A stretch of DNA of 64,000 nt from Rugamonas fusca. GTDB taxonomy: Bacteria; Pseudomonadota; Gammaproteobacteria; Burkholderiales; Burkholderiaceae_D. Shown one piece after another: positions 17,455 through 25,711 of this stretch. The notes under the pieces were generated by a model. That model saw nothing but the letters and a program-made list of their open reading frames with translations. It did not search any database and was not told where the DNA came from. The stretch lies in contig NZ_JACEZS010000012.1 of the NCBI RefSeq assembly GCF_014042365.1, positions 62,001 to 126,000 of the forward strand, in the 5' to 3' direction. Position 1 is the first letter of the stretch; each line of letters starts with the position of its first letter. The translations under genes were made by a program, and so were the position numbers.

Positions 17455-18042
17455 ATGGAACCATTGGACATCGTCGACACCCAGAATGACAAGCCGGCCG
17501 GCGGCAAGCTCAATGCCGCCGTCGCCATCACGGTGGCGCTGCTGGCCACCTTCATGGGTATCTGCAAGGTCAAGGACGACAACATCAACCAGGCCATGCA
17601 GCAAGCCCAGGCCAACCGGGTCGATCACTGGAACTACTACCAGGCCCGCAACCTGCGCGAGGAAATGGCGCGCGCCACGCTCACCCAGCTCAAGCTGGCC
17701 GCCGTGGGCCGCCCGGCCGCCGAACAGGCGGGCTACCAGGGCGCCATCAGCGAATACCAGGCGCTGGCGGCCGAACAGTTCAGGAAAAAGGCCGAGGCCA
17801 AGGCGGCGGCCGAGCAGGACCAGAAGGATTACGACGCCCTCAACTTCCGCGACGACCAGTTCGACCTGTCCGACACCCTGCTGGCCATCGCCATTTCGCT
17901 GCTGGCCATCACCGCCCTCACCCAGCAGCGCGGCCTGTATGTCGCCGCGCTGGTGCCCACCGCCTTTGGTGTGCTGATGGGCCTTGCCGGCCTGGCCGGC
18001 TGGCCCATCCACCCCAATGGCCTGATCGCCTTGCTGTCCTAG
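17455..18042 (+). CDS. DUF4337 family membrane protein
   Basis: A 195-residue protein with one membrane segment near residues 21-37, a soluble helical middle and two membrane segments at about 138-158 and 160-185. The middle carries the DUF4337 features WNYYQARNLREE and FDLSDTLLAIAI. Length and topology match the family, whose function is not known. It follows the TssB/TssC-like gene by 72 bases on the same strand and precedes the TPR-methyltransferase gene by 22 bases, so the three may form an operon. A link to T6SS would rest on position only. Confidence 0.8.
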   Translation: MEPLDIVDTQNDKPAGGKLNAAVAITVALLATFMGICKVKDDNINQAMQQAQANRVDHWNYYQARNLREEMARATLTQLKLAAVGRPAAEQAGYQGAISEYQALAAEQFRKKAEAKAAAEQDQKDYDALNFRDDQFDLSDTLLAIAISLLAITALTQQRGLYVAALVPTAFGVLMGLAGLAGWPIHPNGLIALLS

Positions 18043-18064
18043 CCACCCACTTCCAGGAGCCCGC

Positions 18065-19435
18065 ATGCCGAAGTCGTCCCGCCCCACGCCCCGCCACGCC
18101 CGCCGCCCCTCGCAGCAGATCAGCGTGGCGGACGCCTTCCAGCTGGCCATGACGGTGCACCGGCGCGGCCAGCCGGGACTGGCGGCGCGCCATTACCGGG
18201 CCATCCTGCAAGTGGCGCCCGGCCATGCGGACGCGCTGCACTACCTGGGTGTGGCCCAGCACCAGCTGGGGCAGCACGACGATGCCTTGCGCCTGATTTC
18301 CCGCGCGCTGGAACTGGCGCCCGATTATGTGGACGCCCGCAACAACCTGGGCAACGTGCAGAAGGAGCACGGACATTATGCCGACGCCGAACAGTCCTAC
18401 CGCAAGGTGATCGCCGCGCGGCCCGAATTCGCGCAGGCCTACAACAACCTGGGCGTGGTGCTCAAGGAACAGGGCCGCCATGGCGAAGCGATCGCCGCCT
18501 ACCGGCAAGCGGTGGCGCTGGCGCCCGGCTTCGTGGAAGCCTGGACCAACCTGGGTCACGTGCTGAAAAAGACGGGTGCCCAGGAGGAAGCCTTGAGCGC
18601 CTACCGTGAAGCCATCCTGCTCAAGCCCGACGACGGCGCCATGCTGCACAGCCTGGGCCGCGCGCTGGTGGCCTATGGACGCGACGCGGAAGCGCTGGAA
18701 GTTTATCGCCGCTGGCAGGAGCGGGAACCGGACAACCCGGTGGTGGCCCACATGATCGCGGCCTGCCAGGGCGCCAGCGCGCCCGCGCGCGCGTCGGATG
18801 CCTTTGTGCAGACCACCTTCAACCGCTTCGCGGAGAGCTTCGACCAGGTGCTGGCGCGGCTGGAATACCGCGCCCCGGCCCTGTGCGCGCAACTGGTGGC
18901 AGCGCAGCTCGCGGCGCCGGCGCGCCAACTGGACGTGCTCGACGCCGGCTGCGGCACTGGCCTGTGCGGCCCCCTGCTGCGCCCCTACGCACGCGCGTTG
19001 CATGGCGTCGACCTGGCAGGGGCCATGCTGAAGAAAGCCGCCCAGCGGGGCGACTACGATACGCTGGACGAGGCCGAACTGACGGCCTGGCTTACGCAAC
19101 ATCCGGATGCCTATGACTTGATCGTGTCGGCCGATACGCTGTGCTATTTCGGCGCCTTGCAAGAGGTGCTGGCGGCAGCCCGCCTGGCCTTGCGGGCCGG
19201 CGGGCTGCTGGTCTTCACGGTCGAACAGGGCACGGACGATGGCGCGCCCCAGGGCTTCCACCTGCACGGGCACGGACGCTACAGCCACACGGAGCGCCAT
19301 GTGCGCGCGGCGCTGGCCGCGGCCGGGTTCACGCTGGCGGCGCTCGATCCGGTGACCCTTCGGCTGGAGGCGAGCAAGCCCGTGGCCGGCTTGCTGGTGG
19401 CCGCCCACGCGTCAGCCACGACGGCCGCCAGCTAA
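18065..19435 (+). CDS. TPR-repeat protein with C-terminal SAM-dependent methyltransferase
   Basis: A 456-residue protein. About six tetratricopeptide repeats occupy residues 22-225, with clear units such as NNLGNVQKEHGHYADAEQSY and NNLGVVLKEQGRHGEAIAAY. A class I methyltransferase follows: the SAM-binding motif DAGCGTG is at 293-299, and VSADTLCYFG and ALRAGGLLVFTVE come later. It matches the family annotated as predicted TPR-containing methyltransferases (COG4976 type). The TPRs probably dock a protein substrate. AGGAG lies upstream of the ATG. Its 3' end overlaps the diguanylate cyclase gene on the other strand by four bases. Substrate unknown. Confidence 0.87.
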   Translation: MPKSSRPTPRHARRPSQQISVADAFQLAMTVHRRGQPGLAARHYRAILQVAPGHADALHYLGVAQHQLGQHDDALRLISRALELAPDYVDARNNLGNVQKEHGHYADAEQSYRKVIAARPEFAQAYNNLGVVLKEQGRHGEAIAAYRQAVALAPGFVEAWTNLGHVLKKTGAQEEALSAYREAILLKPDDGAMLHSLGRALVAYGRDAEALEVYRRWQEREPDNPVVAHMIAACQGASAPARASDAFVQTTFNRFAESFDQVLARLEYRAPALCAQLVAAQLAAPARQLDVLDAGCGTGLCGPLLRPYARALHGVDLAGAMLKKAAQRGDYDTLDEAELTAWLTQHPDAYDLIVSADTLCYFGALQEVLAAARLALRAGGLLVFTVEQGTDDGAPQGFHLHGHGRYSHTERHVRAALAAAGFTLAALDPVTLRLEASKPVAGLLVAAHASATTAAS

Positions 19436-20574
19436 CCGGCCATCACCCGGTTGCGGCCGGCCCGCTTGGCCGCGTACATGGCCGCGTCGCCGGCCACGAT
19501 CAGTTCCAGCAAGTCGTAGCCATGCTGGTCCGAGCACACCACGCCCATGCTGGCCGTGTAGCGCACCGTGTGGCCGGCTACGTCCACCTGTTCCCCTTCA
19601 ACCTTGGCGCGCAAGCGCTCGGCCACGCGCAGCGCGTCATCCAGGTTGACCCCGTCCAGCAGCAGCACGAACTCCTCGCCGCCGTAGCGGGCCAGCAGAT
19701 CGAGCGGCCGCAGTTCCGCCTTGATCTGGCGCGTCAGGTGGCGCAGCACGGCGTCGCCGACAGGATGGCCCCAGGTGTCGTTGATGTCCTTGAAATGGTC
19801 GGCGTCGAGCATGATCACGGCCAGGCAGCGGCCGGCGCGCAAGGTGCGCTGGGCCACGCGCCGGCCTTGCGTCTCCAGGCCCGCGCGGTTCAGCGCCCCG
19901 GTCAGGCTGTCCACCCACGACAGGTTGCGCAGGCGTTCGGCATAGCGCCGCATCACCATCAGGATCAGGCCGAACGCGATGCTGACCTGGGCCAGCGGCA
20001 CCGTCAGCATCACGATCCCCAGCACCAGCAGCGCACTTTCGTCGCCTGGCTCATGCTGCAACAGGTACACGCCGCGCACGCACAGCGCCACCCCCAGCGC
20101 AGCAAATCCAGCCACGCTGGCGCCCACGCTGCGCCAGTCCGCGTGGCGCGCCAGCGTGGCGGCGCACAGGACGTTGAGCAAACCAAAATAGAAACCCGTC
20201 ACGCTCAGGCGCGCATTCAGGCTGGGTTCCGCGTAAGTGAAAAAGCCGGTCGACAGCAGCGCGCCGGCGACGATGGCGACTATCCAGCGCCAGCTGAGCG
20301 TCTCGTTGCAGAACAGCCGCAAGCCGCGCAACACCAGGGCCAGCCCAAGGCCGAGCACACCGTAGCCGAGCACCGCGTGCAGCACCAACGGCCCGCTATC
20401 GAGGCTGGCCAGCGCCAGGCCCACGGACGACACCACGTTCCCCATGGCCCACCAGCGCTGCTCGCTCGCGCCTTCCGAATACAGGGCGGCCATGGATAAC
20501 AGCACCGTCGTCAGCACGGTGATGCAGATCTGGACCAGTAAAAGCGTGTCGTAATTGAGCACGTTGTATCCCAT
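19432..20574 (-). CDS. Membrane-bound GGDEF diguanylate cyclase
   Basis: A 380-residue protein with about six membrane segments in residues 10-205 and a cytoplasmic GGDEF domain from about 215. The active site is GGEEF (298-302). RPLD at 289-292, five residues before it, is the RxxD inhibitory site for product feedback. DALTGALNR-type DSLTGALNRAGLE and DADHFKDINDTWGH match the cyclase fold. It should make cyclic di-GMP from two GTP at the inner membrane. Gene neighbours give no pathway, but a PilZ protein (49278-49625) and an HD-GYP-like protein (58054-59151) elsewhere in the window belong to the same signalling language. Confidence 0.92.
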   Translation of the reverse strand: MGYNVLNYDTLLLVQICITVLTTVLLSMAALYSEGASEQRWWAMGNVVSSVGLALASLDSGPLVLHAVLGYGVLGLGLALVLRGLRLFCNETLSWRWIVAIVAGALLSTGFFTYAEPSLNARLSVTGFYFGLLNVLCAATLARHADWRSVGASVAGFAALGVALCVRGVYLLQHEPGDESALLVLGIVMLTVPLAQVSIAFGLILMVMRRYAERLRNLSWVDSLTGALNRAGLETQGRRVAQRTLRAGRCLAVIMLDADHFKDINDTWGHPVGDAVLRHLTRQIKAELRPLDLLARYGGEEFVLLLDGVNLDDALRVAERLRAKVEGEQVDVAGHTVRYTASMGVVCSDQHGYDLLELIVAGDAAMYAAKRAGRNRVMAG

Positions 20575-20804
20575 GGATGCCTGTTGCCAATGTAACGCAG
20601 CAGCGCAGCACTGGCAATCACCATGCCTATCGCGCCATCATGCAGCGCGGGGTCAGTGCCAACATTCATACACAAGGTGGGCCGTTATCCGGTTCAGTTC
20701 GTGCACGCATGTTGGCACTGACCCCGCACCGCTTGAATGGCCACTGGCCGCGACATGAAAAAAGGCTCCCGCAGGAGCCTCGTCAGCGGGCGCGCGCCGC
20801 TTGC
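20575..20804. repeat. Intergenic region with a perfect 19-base inverted repeat
   Basis: GCGGGGTCAGTGCCAACAT at 20647-20665 is repeated in inverse orientation at 20709-20727, with 43 bases between the arms. Nothing coding is seen. The arms are typical in size and GC richness of REP-like extragenic palindromes, but no transposase gene is present. It lies upstream of the diguanylate cyclase gene and downstream of the PEP-CTERM gene. Confidence 0.7.
20757..20781 (-). terminator. Rho-independent terminator of the PEP-CTERM gene
   Basis: AGGCTCC (20763-20769) pairs with GGAGCCT (20774-20780) around a four-base loop. On the minus strand the stem is followed by a run of six T residues (plus-strand A run at 20758-20763). 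It lies 24 bases after the stop of the minus-strand gene at 20805. Confidence 0.85.
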
Positions 20805-21776
20805 TTAGCCGCGCTGGCGGCGTCGGGTCAGCGCGCCGATCAGCGCCAGGCCGCCCAGCAGCATGGCGTAGCTTTCCGGTTCCGGCACGGCGCTGGCGAT
20901 GTGGCCCTTGAACGGTTCGAAGCCGATTTCCACCTTGCCGTCCATGCCGGCCGCGATGATGTTCCCTTCCAGGTGGCCAGCGCCCTTGAGCACGGCGTTA
21001 TTGGCCAGCACCGTGCCCCAGGCGAAGGTGTTGACGGCCACTTCGGTGGCGTTGACGAGATTGAACAGCACGCGGTCGCGCAGCGATTCCAGCTGGCCGT
21101 CCTGGCCGCCCGTGAACGACACGGCGCCGCCGCCCGTCACGTTGATGATGACGCTGGCGCCGGCCTTCACGTCCTGCAGGAACAGGTTGCCCAGGTGGCT
21201 CGAATCGATGGTGAACACCTGTACGTCCGAGTGCTGGTCGCCCGTCAGGTACAGGCCGCCCCACTTGCTCTCCACCGTGCCGTTGGCGTGCTGGCCAGCC
21301 AGCGTGGCGGACAGCGCGGTCAGCTTCGTCCTGGCCGCGCCAAAGTCGACCACGTTGGCTTGCTGGCGCAGGTCCAGATAAGACTTGGAGGTGTTGGCGC
21401 CGGCGTACACGCCATAGCCCAGCTGCTTGGGATACTCGGTGATGGGGCCGATGGTGGCGTTGGTGTCGACATTGGTGGCCGGGCCGGTGTAGATGGCGCC
21501 GTCGCCCAGCTTGACGTTACCACCGACGACCACACTCGGGCCGCTCACGCCATAGGGCGTGCGGTAGCCAAACGAGAAGCCGGATGTGGCCAGGGTGCCG
21601 CCGACGGCCAGCCGGCCCTCGACGTCGGCCACCTGTTTCACGTCGTGATAGAAAAAGCCGCTGTAGCCAGCGGCGGCGCCCAGGTCGATGGATTGCACGG
21701 CCGCCTGCGCCGAGCACATGGCACCGACACCCAGCAGCGCGGGCAAGATCCGGGTACGGAAAAGCGATAAGGTCAT
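20805..21776 (-). CDS. PEP-CTERM sorted surface protein, choice-of-anchor A type
   Basis: A 323-residue exported protein. Residues 1-26 are a signal peptide ending near CSAQAAVQS. The body follows the choice-of-anchor A pattern (DVEGRLAVGGTLATSGFSFG, then GGLYLTGDQHSD). The C terminus has the PEP-CTERM tripartite signal: VPEPESYAMLLGG, a hydrophobic stretch, then RRRQRG. Such proteins are processed by exosortase at the inner membrane and released or anchored in the extracellular matrix. No exosortase is encoded nearby. The gene interrupts the T6SS region between the plus-strand block and tssH. It has its own candidate promoter and terminator, so it is likely a separate unit. Confidence 0.9.
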   Translation of the reverse strand: MTLSLFRTRILPALLGVGAMCSAQAAVQSIDLGAAAGYSGFFYHDVKQVADVEGRLAVGGTLATSGFSFGYRTPYGVSGPSVVVGGNVKLGDGAIYTGPATNVDTNATIGPITEYPKQLGYGVYAGANTSKSYLDLRQQANVVDFGAARTKLTALSATLAGQHANGTVESKWGGLYLTGDQHSDVQVFTIDSSHLGNLFLQDVKAGASVIINVTGGGAVSFTGGQDGQLESLRDRVLFNLVNATEVAVNTFAWGTVLANNAVLKGAGHLEGNIIAAGMDGKVEIGFEPFKGHIASAVPEPESYAMLLGGLALIGALTRRRQRG

Positions 21777-21918
21777 GGTATTTGATTGGTACTAACAGCG
21801 GTTGATCGGACTATCTTCGCGAAAACAACGCATTAACGCGACGAATTATATCCGAAAAACAACTACCACTGTCATATTTGCAAGACAAATTAACTATTGA
21901 AATACCAATCAAATACCA
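21776..21918. repeat. 16-base inverted repeat spanning the PEP-CTERM upstream region
   Basis: TGGTATTTGATTGGTA at 21776-21791 is repeated inverted at 21903-21918. The left arm abuts the start codon of the PEP-CTERM gene. A direct repeat of ACCACTGTCAT occurs at 21865-21875 and 21925-21935, the first copy overlapping the candidate -35. The set could be regulator sites or the ends of a small mobile remnant. Confidence 0.6.
21845..21875 (-). promoter_or_regulatory. Candidate sigma-70 promoter for the PEP-CTERM gene
   Basis: On the minus strand TATAAT (plus-strand 21845-21850) is preceded by ATGACA (plus-strand 21870-21875) with a 19-base spacer; TGACAG at 18 bases is an alternative reading. It would start transcription about 60 bases before the ATG. 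The surrounding gap is AT-rich compared with the rest of the window. Confidence 0.5.
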
Positions 21919-21961
21919 AAGAAAACCACTGTCATGCGACCAGAATACGCCCAGGCGCTGG

Positions 21962-24685
21962 CTACTCGAAGGCGTAGGCGAATTCGCCGTCCGGCGCCGT
22001 CACCTGCACCCGCTCGATCTGCCCGCCCTCCATCATGCGCGTGAGGAAGGCGCGGCTGATATCGGGCAGCATGGTGTTGGTGAGGATGGCGTCGATCATG
22101 CGCCCGCCCGACTCACCTTCCGTGCAACGCGACACCACCAGCTTGACCACGTCGTCGCTGTACTCGAACGGGATCTTGTAGCGCGCCTCGACCCGCTTCT
22201 TGATGCGGTCCAGCTGCAGCCGCACGATCCGTCCCAGCATCTGGTCCGACAGCGGATAGTAGGGGATCGTCACCAAACGTCCCAGCAGCGCCGGCGGGAA
22301 CACCTTGAGCATTGGTTCGCGCAAGGCCTTGGCCATGCCGTCCGGGTCCGGCATCAGGTCCGGGTCCTTGCACAGGCCCGCGATCAGGTCCGTGCCGGCG
22401 TTGGTGGTCAGGATGATCAGGGTGTTCTTGAAGTCGATGAAGCGGCCCTCGCCATCTTCCATGAAGCCCTTGTCGAACACCTGGAAGAACATCTCGTGCA
22501 CGTCCGGGTGGGCTTTCTCCACCTCGTCGAGCAGCACCACGGAATACGGCTTGCGGCGCACGGCCTCCGTCAGCACGCCGCCCTCGCCGTAGCCCACGTA
22601 GCCCGGTGGCGCGCCCTTGAGCGTGGACACCGTGTGCGCCTCCTGGAATTCGCTCATGTTGATGGTGATGAGATTCTGCTCGCCGCCATACAGGGCTTCG
22701 GCCAGCGCCAGCGCCGTCTCCGTCTTGCCGACGCCGGAGGTCCCGGCCAGCATGAACACGCCGATCGGCTTGCTCGGGTTGTCCAGCCCCGCGCGCGAGG
22801 TCTGGATGCGCTTGGCGATCATTTCCATCGCGTGGTCCTGGCCGATCACGCGCTGGCCCAGCAGGTCGGCCACCTTGAGCACCGTCTCCATCTCGTTGCG
22901 GGCCATGCGGCCGACCGGGATGCCGGTCCAGTCGCCCACCACGGCCGCCACGGCCTGGTAATCGACGGTGGGCAGGATCAGCGGCGTTTCGCCCTGCAGT
23001 TCCGTCAGTTGGGCCTGTACCGCGTGCAGCTGCTCCATCAAGGCCGCGCGCTCGGCCGGGTCCAGCACCGGGGCCACCGCTTCGGCCGCCTCCTCCAGCT
23101 GGCTGCCCGTGCCTTCCACCGGGTGCACGCCGTCGCGCAGGCGCGCGCGCAGCGCCAGCAATTCATCCACCAGCTGCCGCTCCGCGTTCCAGCGTTCCTC
23201 CAGCGCTGTCAGGCGCGCCTGTTCGCTGTCGAGCAGCACATGGGCTTCCGCCTCGCGCTTGCCGATATCGATCCCGATCGCCTTTTCGCGGGCGATGATG
23301 CCCAGTTCCGTCTGCAAGGCCTCGATGCGCTTGCGGCAGTCGTCCACCTCGGCCGGCGTCGCGTGCAGGCTCACGGCCACCCGCGCGCAGGCCGTATCGA
23401 GCAGGCTCACGGATTTGTCGGGCAACTGGCGCGCCGGGATGTAGCGGTGCGACAGCTTGACGGCCGCCTCCAGCGCCTCGTCCAGGATCTGCACCTTGTG
23501 ATGCGCCTCCATGGTAGAGGCCACGCCCCGCATCATCAGGATGGCGCGCTCCTCGCCCGGCTCGTCCACCTGCACGGTCTGGAAGCGGCGTGTCAGCGCC
23601 GGGTCTTTCTCGATATGCTTCTTGTACTCGGCGAAGGTGGTCGCGCCGATGGTGCGCAATGTGCCGCGCGCCAGCGCCGGCTTGAGCAGGTTGGCCGCAT
23701 CGCCGGTGCCGGCCGCGCCACCCGCGCCCACCAGCGTGTGCGTTTCGTCGATGAACAGGATGATGGGCTTGGGGCTGCCCTGCACTTCATCGATCACGGA
23801 GCGCAGCCGCTGCTCGAATTCGCCCTTCATGCTGGCCCCGGCCTGCAACAGGCCCACGTCCAGCGCCAGCAACTGCACCTCCTTCAGGCTCGGCGGCACG
23901 TCGCCGCGTGCAATACGCTGGGCGAAGCCTTCCACCACGGCCGTCTTGCCCACGCCCGCCTCGCCCACCAGGATGGGATTGTTCTGGCGGCGCCGCATCA
24001 GGATATCGACCACCTGGCGGATCTCGTCGTCACGGCCAACGATAGGGTCCATCTTGCCGCCGCGGGCCTGGGCCGTGAGGTCGACCGTGAATTTCTTCAG
24101 CGCCTCCTGCTTGCCCATGGCCGCCGGGGCGATGGCGCCGGACGCCTCGCCGGGCGCCGCGCCAGCCTCGCCGCCGGCCTGGAAGCCGTCCGTGGCGCCC
24201 ATGATGGCTTCGGGCGAATCCTTGAGCAAGGTGCCGAAGCGCTCGCACAAGTCCTCGACCTTGACCCGCTCGAACTGGCGCGACAGGCCATACAGCGCGT
24301 TGCGCAGGCTGGCCGTCTTGAGCAAGCCCACCACCAGGTGGCCGGAACGGATCTGCGATTCACCGAACATGAGGGTGCTGTAGACCCAGGCCCGCTCCAC
24401 GGCTTCCTCCAGCTGGGACGACAGGTCGGTGACGGAAGTCGAACCGCGCGGCAGCCGGTCCAGCGCGGCCGTCAGGTCGCGCGCCAGCGCCGCCGGATCG
24501 AGCTCGTACTGGCGGATGATGCGCGCCAGGTCCGAGTCCTGCAGCTGCAATATCTGATGGACCCAGTGCGCCAGTTCCACATAGGGATTGCCACGCAGCT
24601 TACAGAACACGGTGCTGCTTTCAATGGCCCGGTAGCACAGGGGATTGAGTTTGCCGAACAGGGCAACGCGACTGATTTCTGCCAT
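21962..24685 (-). CDS. tssH: T6SS ATPase TssH (ClpV)
   Basis: A 907-residue AAA+ ATPase of the Clp/Hsp100 class, with the ClpV-type N-terminal domain (residues 1-160). NBD1 contains GEAGVGKTA and LFIDETHTLVGAGG. A coiled-coil middle domain follows. NBD2 contains GTSGVGKTE and VVLLDEVEKAHPDV. It disassembles the contracted TssB/TssC sheath so that subunits can be reused. It is the last gene of the main tss operon, nine bases after tssG. AGGA eight bases before the ATG is a fair ribosome site. Length and motif order are normal. Confidence 0.96.
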   Translation of the reverse strand: MAEISRVALFGKLNPLCYRAIESSTVFCKLRGNPYVELAHWVHQILQLQDSDLARIIRQYELDPAALARDLTAALDRLPRGSTSVTDLSSQLEEAVERAWVYSTLMFGESQIRSGHLVVGLLKTASLRNALYGLSRQFERVKVEDLCERFGTLLKDSPEAIMGATDGFQAGGEAGAAPGEASGAIAPAAMGKQEALKKFTVDLTAQARGGKMDPIVGRDDEIRQVVDILMRRRQNNPILVGEAGVGKTAVVEGFAQRIARGDVPPSLKEVQLLALDVGLLQAGASMKGEFEQRLRSVIDEVQGSPKPIILFIDETHTLVGAGGAAGTGDAANLLKPALARGTLRTIGATTFAEYKKHIEKDPALTRRFQTVQVDEPGEERAILMMRGVASTMEAHHKVQILDEALEAAVKLSHRYIPARQLPDKSVSLLDTACARVAVSLHATPAEVDDCRKRIEALQTELGIIAREKAIGIDIGKREAEAHVLLDSEQARLTALEERWNAERQLVDELLALRARLRDGVHPVEGTGSQLEEAAEAVAPVLDPAERAALMEQLHAVQAQLTELQGETPLILPTVDYQAVAAVVGDWTGIPVGRMARNEMETVLKVADLLGQRVIGQDHAMEMIAKRIQTSRAGLDNPSKPIGVFMLAGTSGVGKTETALALAEALYGGEQNLITINMSEFQEAHTVSTLKGAPPGYVGYGEGGVLTEAVRRKPYSVVLLDEVEKAHPDVHEMFFQVFDKGFMEDGEGRFIDFKNTLIILTTNAGTDLIAGLCKDPDLMPDPDGMAKALREPMLKVFPPALLGRLVTIPYYPLSDQMLGRIVRLQLDRIKKRVEARYKIPFEYSDDVVKLVVSRCTEGESGGRMIDAILTNTMLPDISRAFLTRMMEGGQIERVQVTAPDGEFAYAFE

Positions 24686-24694
24686 GATGATGTC

Positions 24695-25711
24695 CTATAG
24701 GTAGGCACTGGGGTTGATGAGCAGATCGTCCGGATCGCGCGTGGCCGGCCCGCTCATGGGCCAGGTACTCCAGCCCAGCCGCGCGCCCGCCTCGCCACCA
24801 CCCAGCCGCAGGGGCGGTATTTCGCCCTTGTCCAGGATCAGGCGCACGTCCCAGTCCAGTGCGCCGCCCACGTAATTGCGTACCCATGCCAGCAGCCGCT
24901 TCATGCTGTCGCCGCCGGGCAGCATGCGCCGGTAATCGGCGTAATTCAACGGCCCGATCACGATGCGGAACTTGTTCTGGCTGTCCCACACCTTGCTGCC
25001 CAGGACCGTGGACACGCCCAGCCGGTTGCCTTCGCCAAGGCCGCCCAGCCGCGACTGCACCTCCGGCGGCAGCCGCATCCAGTGGCCCACGAACTGCTCG
25101 ACCCGCACCGGCAGCTTGAAATACTCGCGCAGGATGGACACCAGCCCGGACGCCGGCCGCGCGTTATTGGCCAGCAGGCCCGCGAAATGGAGCTTGGCGA
25201 AGTCGCCCACGGCGTCGCGCTCGCGCAGGCCCGGCGCGCCAATGCCAAACAGGCTGCCCACGAATTCGGCAAAGCGGTCCGTATCCGGCCGGTCCAGGTT
25301 CATGGCCGGCTCGGCCTGGGCCCGCGCCCGGTAGAACAGCGACAGCAGGCGGTGATGGAACACGTCCAGGAACGCCAGCAAGGTGCCATCGCCGCCGTTG
25401 CGCAGGCGGTCGCGCGTGTATTCGGTCAGGTGCAGCGGCAGCGGGCCGTTGGCCCCCAGCAGGCCGAAGAAATTGACGGCCAGCCGCGCGCGCGCCTCGC
25501 CGCTGGCGCGCGTGTAGCGGCCCAGCGCCGTGGGATGAAAGCACAGCGAAGGGTCCTGGCCGAGACGCACGGCGTCGTCGCGCGGGCGCAGCGAGGTGCC
25601 GATGCGGGGCTGTTCCGGATGGGCGGCCTCGATCAGCCGCAGCACCTGGAAGAAATCCATGCGGGCCGAATGGGCCTCCAGCTGCAGTTCGACTTCTACA
25701 GGATCGCGCAT
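24695..25711 (-). CDS. tssG: T6SS baseplate subunit TssG
   Basis: A 338-residue protein with the ImpH/TssG pattern: MDFFQVLRLIEAAHPEQPRI near the start, then FFGLLGANGPLPLHLTEY, and LLAWVRNYVGGALDWDVRL near the end. It builds the baseplate wedge with TssF and TssE. The start overlaps the 3' end of tssF by 16 bases, which points to translational coupling. Length is normal for the family. Confidence 0.94.
   Translation of the reverse strand: MRDPVEVELQLEAHSARMDFFQVLRLIEAAHPEQPRIGTSLRPRDDAVRLGQDPSLCFHPTALGRYTRASGEARARLAVNFFGLLGANGPLPLHLTEYTRDRLRNGGDGTLLAFLDVFHHRLLSLFYRARAQAEPAMNLDRPDTDRFAEFVGSLFGIGAPGLRERDAVGDFAKLHFAGLLANNARPASGLVSILREYFKLPVRVEQFVGHWMRLPPEVQSRLGGLGEGNRLGVSTVLGSKVWDSQNKFRIVIGPLNYADYRRMLPGGDSMKRLLAWVRNYVGGALDWDVRLILDKGEIPPLRLGGGEAGARLGWSTWPMSGPATRDPDDLLINPSAYL

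Noticed and set aside
21878..24700. A 940-codon open frame on the plus strand opposite tssH
   Set aside because: Antisense shadow of a well-supported ClpV gene with no recognisable motif.
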